This document shows, piece after piece, positions 56,702 through 64,000 of a DNA stretch of 64,000 nucleotides. The DNA is taken from the NCBI RefSeq assembly GCF_025024155.1, contig NW_026251717.1, positions 434,001 through 498,000 on the forward strand. Direction: 5' to 3'. Both the position numbers and the translations under genes were made by a program. The notes beneath the pieces were generated by a model. It searched no databases. It was not told the origin of the DNA and was given only the letters and a program-made list of their open reading frames with translations. Within the stretch, counting starts at the first letter, position 1. Each line of letters opens with the position of its first letter. The stretch comes from Gamsiella multidivaricata (Eukaryota; Mortierellomycota; Mortierellomycetes; Mortierellales; Mortierellaceae).

Positions 56702-58627
56702 ATGAACCCACCACCATCTCTCAAAGATATGTCGCATTCAGGGACCGCCTCGATCGCACAACCCGCTGTGTTTATCCCTGGTCCTGACGGCATGCCTATA
56801 TCTACTCCTGTGCCCGTCTTCGGCACGAAAGATTCCACCACTACTGTTTCAGCGATTGATCTTGTAGCGTCTGAGAAGACCCTTGTCGGTCTCCCGCATA
56901 AAGATGACAAACCCGGCGATACAACGACGAGCGATGCTAACGAGAAAGAACACCTGGAAAGCTTGACTGAGCCTGATGGATCTAGTGAACTCGGCAATGT
57001 TGTATCCATTGAGGCATCCGCGCCCATGACGTTCCCCGACGGTGGTTTCGGATGGGCGGTCGTATTTGGAGCTTTCATGATTCAGTTCTGGTAAGGAGAC
57101 CTCAAAAGTTTTTGACACAAAGAGAGGCACCCCTTTCTTTGTCTTTCGCCGTTTATGTGAACTTAACCTATCTAATCGTCCTGCGATTCGTCTGTTTGTG
57201 TTACGTCTACTTTTCCATTGATCCGCGGCGATGATGTGAGCAGTTGCTGGGGATTCAACTTTTCTTGGGGCGTTTTTCAACAGTTCTACATCGAGAATAA
57301 CATCTTTCCCGGCGCTACGCTATCGGAGGTGTCATGGTCGGGAGGCATTGGCACCGCAAGTGTTTTCTTGACATGTCCTTTCCAAGCGTCGATGGTCAGT
57401 CGGTTCGGACTAAGACCCGTCATTGTCACAGGCATCGTCATCTCTGGATCCGGTATGATTCTAGCGAGCTTTGCCAAAACGGTCTGGCAGCTTTATCTCA
57501 CGCATGTAAGCGACCAATGCTTTTTTTTTTTTTTTTTTTTTGGCCAATTCATATTAAACAACCGGTTGTTATATTCCTAGGGCTTTATGTATGGTTTTGG
57601 CGCCGGTATGGCGTTATTCACGTCGGTCGCGATTTCTGTTCAGTGGTTCGACAAGAAGCGAGGACTTGCATCCGGTATCACTGTGGCCGGATCGGGGATC
57701 GGAGGTGCAGTATTAGCACCATTAAACCGGATTCTAATCAGTAAAATCGGCTATCAGTGGGCATTACGGATCATGGGAATCTCCACTATCACGATTGTAT
57801 GCGCAGTGCTAGTCTGCATCCGTACACGAATCCCACCAAGGAAGCGAGGAGGGCCGTTGTTTGATGTTGCAATGTTTAAAAACAGTGGATTCACACTAAT
57901 GTATCTCATGGTATGGATGATTTTGAGAGGCGTTGATTTGGTTGCACAGCAACCGACAGGAACCTGACTATGTCTTTGTGCTTCTTAGGGTATGTTGGTG
58001 ACGTTCGGCTACTTGACCCCGATCTTCCTACTTCCCAAGTTTATGGTGGATTTGGGCATGAGCCCCGAGGTAGGAGCGTCGCTGGTCAGCGTCTTTTCAG
58101 GCGTGAATGCAGTCTCGAGAATCCTGCTCGGGTTTGTCGCGGACTGGTATGGTCCCTTGAATATGTTGATCTTAAGTACGGCATTTAGCGGTCTAGCCTG
58201 CTACATCTTCTGGATGACCACGACAGGTCTTCCGATGGCAGTTGTGTTTGTGGTGATCTATGGAATTAATGCGGGCGGCTTCAATAGTCTGTTCCCTGTG
58301 GTCGCTGCAGATGTCATTGGGGTGGAGAAACTTGCAGCTGCAGTCGGCCTCCTTTACTCTGGCAACTTTTTCGGTAGGTCGAGACACTGAGGGCATGGTG
58401 CATTCACTTTCTTCTGTAGCTGACTCAGTGCGTCGGTTTTTTCCTCTTCCTTTCGCATTGCGACAGGTAACCTGCTTGGAACACCGTTGGCATCTGCGAT
58501 TGTTACCGCTTCCGGGGGGAGGTATACCTGGACAATTGTGTTTGCAGGGACTGCGCCGATTTTGGGCGCAGCGCTGCTGCTCTTTATTCGATTCAAGCAC
58601 GAGAAACGCATATTCGTCAAGATGTAG
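56702..58627 (+). CDS. Monocarboxylate-type MFS transporter (MCH/SLC16-like)
   Basis: Twelve-span transporter, probably in the plasma membrane. Fungal relatives include riboflavin (Mch5) and orphan Mch carriers. Exons 56702-57090, 57241-57505, 57581-57910, 57989-58373 and 58467-58627 give 509 residues. A cytosolic head of about 110 Ser/Thr/Pro-rich residues is followed by the family signature FPDGGFGWAVV at the start of span 1. SWGVFQQFY and MYGFGAGMA lie in the first half. The central loop is short and basic (RIPPRKRGG). The second half starts at GMLVTFGYLTPIFLLP and has NAVSRILLGFVADWYG. The C-terminus is basic and short. Intron 2 contains 21 T residues. The substrate cannot be read from the sequence. 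Confidence 0.9.
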
Positions 58628-59213
58628 ACAAAACCCATTCGCACTACTCTGTTATGTTGTTGTCGAGTATCAAAAATATAGAGCCAATTGGCCATCGAAC
58701 ATGCAACCTTGATCCATTAATACTGTCAACTGTCAATTTGATTAGAAGAATGACATCTAACACGCGCCATTGAACGCGTAAGATGTTTGAGAAGATAGAA
58801 CAGCAATTGCCAATGAATGCAAACGCAGAAGGCTGCTCTCGCTCTTCTCGCAGATTATGTGAGGTACAAACATGCATGGACAGTAAAGCATAGCAGCAAT
58901 ATGTCGACTTGATTGGCACCGTTTCCTGTCCGCACGCTTGTGCATGCTGCCATTGGAGCGCGTCTGCCCTGGAGGACTGCAGTCACAAGATGACCTCATT
59001 GTTGCGTTTGAGTACTTGGATCAGGGGCATTGGTGCACTGGTCCAAGCGCCTTCTCCCGCTCCACCACCATCACTCCCTTCCTCTCCTTTCTCTCTCTTT
59101 CTTTTTTCCAATTCGCACGCAACCCTATCCTTTTACGTGTTCCTTATTCTTTTTTTTTTCGTTTTTTCATTTTGTTTTTCTTCTTTCGCAAACACATCCG
59201 CCGATAACCCATC
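58628..59213. other. Intergenic region before the trehalose gene
   Basis: The right half (59040-59200) is a pyrimidine-rich leader ending next to the ATG of the trehalose gene. Nothing else is recognised. Confidence 0.5.
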
Positions 59214-62200
59214 ATGATTGCTGAAGGCTCGGTCCTAACACCTGGCAGGTTGCTTGTCGCAACATTACTTCTACCAGACACTATCTCCTTCCAAGTCCCC
59301 GCCCGCGACAAGGATGGCCGCTTCAAGTCCGGCAGTAAGGGCTCGTCCTTACCCAATACTGCTGGAAACACTACCCTGTCCTCCTCTTCGGCCCAGCCTC
59401 GACCTGCCGCCTCAATCCACTCTCTGGCCGCTGTTGACACCTCGAACGGAGCCATGTCGGATCACATCCAGCGATCAATTCCCCCGCAACGTGTCGCACC
59501 CACTAAAATGGCCCTGCAGCCTACCAGCATTCTCTTGCCTCCGCTACCAACAGCGCCTAGGTTCTTCCGAAGTACGTCCTCCGTCGGCGAGGCTGTCACC
59601 ACAGTACCTAAGCCCATCACCAAAAAAGCTGATCGACTCAAGGATCAGGATCGTCCCGCACTGCACCAAAGGGCATCGTACCATGGCCATCTGGCAACTC
59701 CGCCGCCATCTATTCTTGCCCCTCCCTCTGACAGTAAAGTAGGCTTAGGGAACGTCTTCCCCGAAGCAGCACCACGTCCGCCTTTGAATCAGCCCCGCAG
59801 CAGGATCGGAGATCACCCTACCATTAACATCCACAAGACGCAGCCACACCGACGCCCTTCAATTGATTCCGCCAAGGTGTTTGCAGAGGCTCCATGGACT
59901 GTCGAGAAGGCCACCAGTGGCAACATTGGTCTCCACAACGCAGTGAATTCGATTCAAGGTCAGCTATCCAAGAGGATCTGGATTGGCACGCTGGGCATGG
60001 CTACCGACACTTTGAACGATCGAACACGAGGCGATATCAAGGCAGAGTTGGCGCTCGATCACAGTTCCATCCCTGTCTTTGTCAATGACTTGGATTTTGA
60101 AGGACACTATCACCAGTTCTGCAAACAGGTAGGTTGTGCATACATTCCTGGTCATGGTGCGATCTAGCACTGTGAAGGGAGTAAGGGGAATCCAAGCGAA
60201 AATACCAGAGACCTTACCCCTTTCAGATGGTCCTTTGCTTGCTCACTCCCTCTGTCTGGTCAGGCTGACTTTTTTTATTTTAATTTTTTTATTCCGTGTC
60301 TCTGTCTCGTACTCCTCCCATGATGACACTCCCTCGTCACTCCTTCGATTCTCTTCCCACGCTTGTTCGCTCCTTTTGGTTCCTGGACATTAATCCAATT
60401 AATTTGCTATCTTTTGTTCTTTATGGATTAGATCCTCTGGCCCATCTTCCACTATATCCTGCCCGACAACCTCAGGAGCAAGACCTATGAGGACGGATCT
60501 TGGAAGCATTACGTCGCCGTGAACCGAGCGTTTGCGGATACGATCGTCGAAAATTATCGTCAGGGTGACACAAGTACGCCTGCACGTTGTTCGTTATCAA
60601 CCCGCCTTATCTGCACGGACTGGTTTCTTTTTCTAATCATGAAAACTGTTCCAAACATTTACCGTCCGTAGTTTGGGTGAACGACTATCATCTGATGCTG
60701 GTCCCCAACATGATCCGCGAGCGCCTTCCCGATGCGTCCATTGGGTTCTTTTTGCATATCCCTTTCCCCAGCTCTGAGATCTTTAGATGCTTGCATGGTA
60801 GGTCATTGTGCGACCAATTGCTTCATCAATTATCCATGATAGCATGATATGGATCAACAGGAAGGAATGCACTAACATACTTTATCCTTCGTTTTTGCCA
60901 TCATTTGCAGTGCGTAAGGAGGTCCTGCATGGCCTGCTGGGAGCTGATCTTGTTGGTTTCCAAACCTACTCCTTTGCTCGCCATTTCCTCCAGACATGCT
61001 CACGTATCCTCGCGGTCGAATCCAGTCCAAAGGGAATCCAATTGGAAAATACTGCAGTCAACGTTGGCATCTTCCCTATTGGCATCGATACCAAAAGCCT
61101 CAATGTCAAACGCCAGGACCCTGAAGTTGCACAGTGGGTCAAGGTGCTTAAGGAGAAATATGCCGGCATGAAGTTGATTGTAGCACGCGACAAGTTGGAT
61201 TATATCAAGGGTGTCCGTCAGAAGATGCTTGCCTTTGAGCGCTTCTTGAACCTTTATCCCGAATGGCAAGGAAAGGTATACATGTCGTCCGTTATACCGA
61301 TAGAGTGTACTGTTTTAAATGGAAGGGATGGTAGTTAACATGCTCTGACATTCATACATAGATCGTATTGATCCAAGTCGCTCTGTCTACTTCGGAGCAG
61401 AATGAGTTCCAGGGTCAAGTTTCGGATGTGGTCACCAGGATCAACTCCAAGTTCAGCAGTCTCTCGTACCAACCCATTGTGTTCTTGCGCCAGGATATCA
61501 CCTTTAGTCAGTACCTCGGACTTCTCACAGCGGCTGATCTGTGCTTGATCACCTCGCTCCGCGATGGAATGAACCTCACATCGCACGAGTATATCATTTG
61601 TCAAGAGGAGACAAAAAATCCATTGATCCTTAGTGAGGTACACAGCTGTGGTGTCGTGTCTAATCTGCTAAAAGAGTAGCGATAGGGCTTGGCTACTGAC
61701 ATCTCCACATATTTCTTCACTCGATCTAGTTTGCTGGAACGTATGGAAGTTTTGGTGCCTGCTTGAGGATTAACCCTTGGAACTATACTGAAGTTGCTGA
61801 GGCCATCCATGAAGGTCTGATGATGAAGGATGACGAGAAAGCACTTCGCTGGAACGAGTTGCGTAAGCACGTCTGCACCAACACGGCTCAGTTCTGGGCA
61901 ACAGATTTTGTTTCCGAACTGATTAAGGTCCACGGAGATGTGCAACGTCGTTACTCGATCCACATTCCCCTCCTAAACATGCAAGTTGTATTGCCTCAGT
62001 TCCAATCCACCAAACGAAGACTGTAAGTATCGTGAGGAGCTGCAGTACCTATAGTCGATAATTTTTTTTTTTTTTTTTTGTGTTAAGAGTCTAACCCACG
62101 GTCTTGAACAATCTCTTTCTAGTTTGCTATTGGACTATGACGGCACCCTACTGCCTTACGAGCGGCTTTCTACTGTCCGAACAAAGGGAAAGACGTCTCA

Positions 62201-63179
62201 TGGGGATATGATCAAGGTCGTTACGCAGCTTGCTAAGGATCCGAGAAATCTTGTCTACATCATGAGCGGTCGGACACGGGAGAGTCTGGACGAGGTCTTT
62301 AGCGGCATTGAAAATATTGGCCTTTGGTAATACGACATCCTTATCTTTCTGATCCGCATAAGAGTCTACGATTGATCAAAAACTGACGAATAGTTCTTAT
62401 TGTTGGCGCATTTAGTGCGGAAGGCGGATGTTTCCTCAAGCCAGTAGGCAAGTCAGCTTGGGAGGACCAAGTTCAAGAGGGCACTGACATGCAGTGGCGT
62501 AAGAAAGTCATGGAGGTAAGAATAACATCCAATCTCGGCATGAGGACCTTTTGTATGCATCATGCAATGGGCAGAGACGGTGTCTAACATTCTTCTGTTT
62601 ATAGATGTTTGAATACTACAAGGAAAGAACGCCGGGATCTGAGATCGAGGAGAAGGCCATACCGATTGTCTGGGTATGTGACCTTCTGTTACTGTTTGGT
62701 GCGTTTATGAGTTGTATAAGTTTCAGCACTAACAAGGATATGATCTCTTCCCTCAAAAAAACCAGCATTACCGCCAGGCCGATAATCCGAGCTACGGACT
62801 GTGGCAGGCACGCGAGTGCCAGAATCACATCGAAGAGGCGATCGGATCCATCTACCCTATCCACGCTGTTGTTGGCCGTAAATGTTTGGAGGTGATGCCT
62901 CGGGATGTCAGTAAGGCGCACGCGACCAAGACGATTGTGGAGACTCTTCGCCAACAGTACGGCGAGGATGCGATGGACTTTGTCCTGTGCATCGGCGATG
63001 ACCGCTCGGACGAAGACATGTTTGTATATTGCAATGGCTTGAATCTTGGCGACGAGCACCGCGTTGTGACCTGCACAGTGGGATCTAAGAGCTCCGAGGC
63101 ACGGTGGTTCGTTCCCGGAGTATGGAGCGTGCTGCAGGGACTCCAGGTGATGGCGGACGTAGAACAAGCATCAGCATAA
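59214..63179 (+). CDS. Trehalose-6-phosphate synthase/phosphatase family protein (Tps2/Tps3/Tsl1 type)
   Basis: Dephosphorylates trehalose-6-phosphate and probably scaffolds the trehalose synthase complex in the cytosol. Ten exons join in frame (59214-60128, 60432-60573, 60672-60797, 60911-61275, 61362-61637, 61730-62022, 62123-62326, 62416-62515, 62605-62673, 62766-63179), giving 967 residues. About 240 Ser/Pro-rich residues precede a GT20 fold near 255-700, with WVNDYHLMLVP, GADLVGFQTYSFARHF, ARDKLDYIKGV and LRDGMNLTSHEY. The N-terminal glucose-binding loop of active synthases is not visible. The HAD phosphatase starts near 706 with LLDYDGTLLP, then MSGRTRESLD and GDDRSDEDMF, so all four phosphatase motifs look intact. 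The phosphatase role is therefore the more secure one. Confidence 0.92.
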
Positions 63180-63470
63180 GGCGTTCGGCATTCCAAGGAG
63201 CTTCCTTGCTTACTTCGCTTTTTAGTCTCATTTTCAGAACCCAATAAATAAGTGCAAATGATCGCCCTGGACGCATGTTCCTTTCCCCCACAAAGACCCT
63301 CCCTCATCCCCAAAGAAAACAAAACGAGAGGAGTTTAGTTGCACGTGCATTGTGCATTAGAAAATTGGGCAAAGTTAGAGGGAGCAAGCGATGGCCACTC
63401 CGCTGCTGCTGCTCATTCTTGTTCTCATCCATCATCCTTCCCCACTTTTGCATCTCGACCCGCAAGTACC

Positions 63471-64000
63471 ATGTCCTATGGCGTCCCCCCACCTTTTGCC
63501 CGGCCAAAGGCAGCAACCAGAATCAGCACTTCGTCCATTCACGCCGTTACTGGGAACGCTGTCATGGGCTTGGCTTCTGCACCAGACCTAATTACACAAC
63601 AACCCACAAGGAGGGCAAGCATGACGACCTCTCCCGTCACCAAGACCTCCATAACACACTCGGGGTTTAATAGCCCAGTTCTATCAGGGTCTTCTTCCAG
63701 TCTTCTCACTACCCCCACGACCTCATCCCCCGTAACAGCCACGTCGGAATCATCCACAGCATCCAATTCGTCCATAAACAGCGCGGCTACCCAGTTGCTC
63801 TCAAAAGTGTCCGAGGAGATCAAACAGCGGCCCTGGAGGCCATTACCCGACAAGCGACTGCAGGTCAGTCAGCAGGCAGGAGGATGTTGGGCATTTTTTC
63901 AATGTACTGCTTACTCGAACGAAGCACCAACGTTTCTGTAATCCGTCTCACTTTCATGCTCGGCTTAGATTAATGTGAAGCGAATTGAGCTCAACGAGAT
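63471..64000 (+). CDS. 5' part of an unrecognised gene, cut by the window edge
   Basis: The frame from the ATG before SYGVPPPFAR reads about 130 Ser/Thr/Pro-rich, low-complexity residues up to a donor near 63864 (CTGCAG|GTCAGT). A short second exon would begin after the acceptor near 63967 (INVKRIELN) and runs off the right edge. An in-frame upstream start at 63339 is possible. The disordered N-terminus is like those of the VPS9 and trehalose proteins and gives no function. Confidence 0.5.

Noticed and set aside
1..64000. CRISPR array, bacterial-type operon or plasmid origin
   Set aside because: No regularly spaced repeats; genes have introns and individual leaders, so bacterial-type features are not expected.

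Overview
This is nuclear DNA of a filamentous fungus, most likely one of the early-diverging soil moulds of the Mortierella group (Mortierellomycota). That placement is an inference. It rests on roughly balanced base composition, many short GT-AG introns (50-350 bases, CTAAC-like branch sites), long A and T homopolymer tracts between genes, a Crinkler-type effector relative, a long VPS9-domain protein, an augmin-like subunit, and strong matches to typical fungal housekeeping families. No database search was possible, so no species is named. Exon joins were worked out by hand: each donor/acceptor pair quoted keeps the reading frame.

Layout. (1) 0.6-9.8 kb is a mobile-element region. Two 590-base copies of one repeat lie in inverted orientation around 2.5 kb of anonymous sequence. 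Next comes a complete 3.1 kb pogo/Tigger-class transposon with 148-base perfect terminal repeats. It sits inside the last intron of a Crinkler (CRN) gene that is itself broken by at least four in-frame stops. (2) 11.2-15.3 kb, minus strand: a HAUS8-like augmin subunit and an SLC38/AVT-type amino-acid transporter. (3) 16.7-22.0 kb, plus strand: PEX11, with a 12-base micro-exon, and UDP-glucose 6-dehydrogenase. (4) 24.9-36.8 kb, plus strand: a 1,869-residue VPS9-domain Rab exchange factor, then two intronless six-span membrane proteins that may be diverged tandem paralogues. (5) 37.6-41.7 kb, minus strand: an unusual type II membrane protein joining a glycosyltransferase-like region to an alginate-lyase-like domain. 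(6) 44.3-47.7 kb, minus strand: a tetraspanin and inositol-pentakisphosphate 2-kinase. (7) 48.0-63.2 kb is gene-dense and mostly plus strand: L-serine dehydratase, TAF12, a small orphan on the minus strand, a LOG-family phosphoribohydrolase, the ATX1 copper chaperone, a serine hydrolase, a monocarboxylate-type MFS transporter and a trehalose-6-phosphate synthase/phosphatase protein. The 5' part of one more gene runs off the right edge.

The genes are not an operon and no shared pathway is evident. Most are housekeeping genes for peroxisome division, cell-wall precursor synthesis, endosomal traffic, inositol phosphate and trehalose metabolism, copper delivery and basal transcription. The least ordinary parts are the nested transposon/CRN locus, the inverted 590-base pair, the lyase fusion protein and the tandem membrane-protein pair. 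I did not find a clearly new multi-gene system. No tRNA, rRNA or CRISPR array was recognised.
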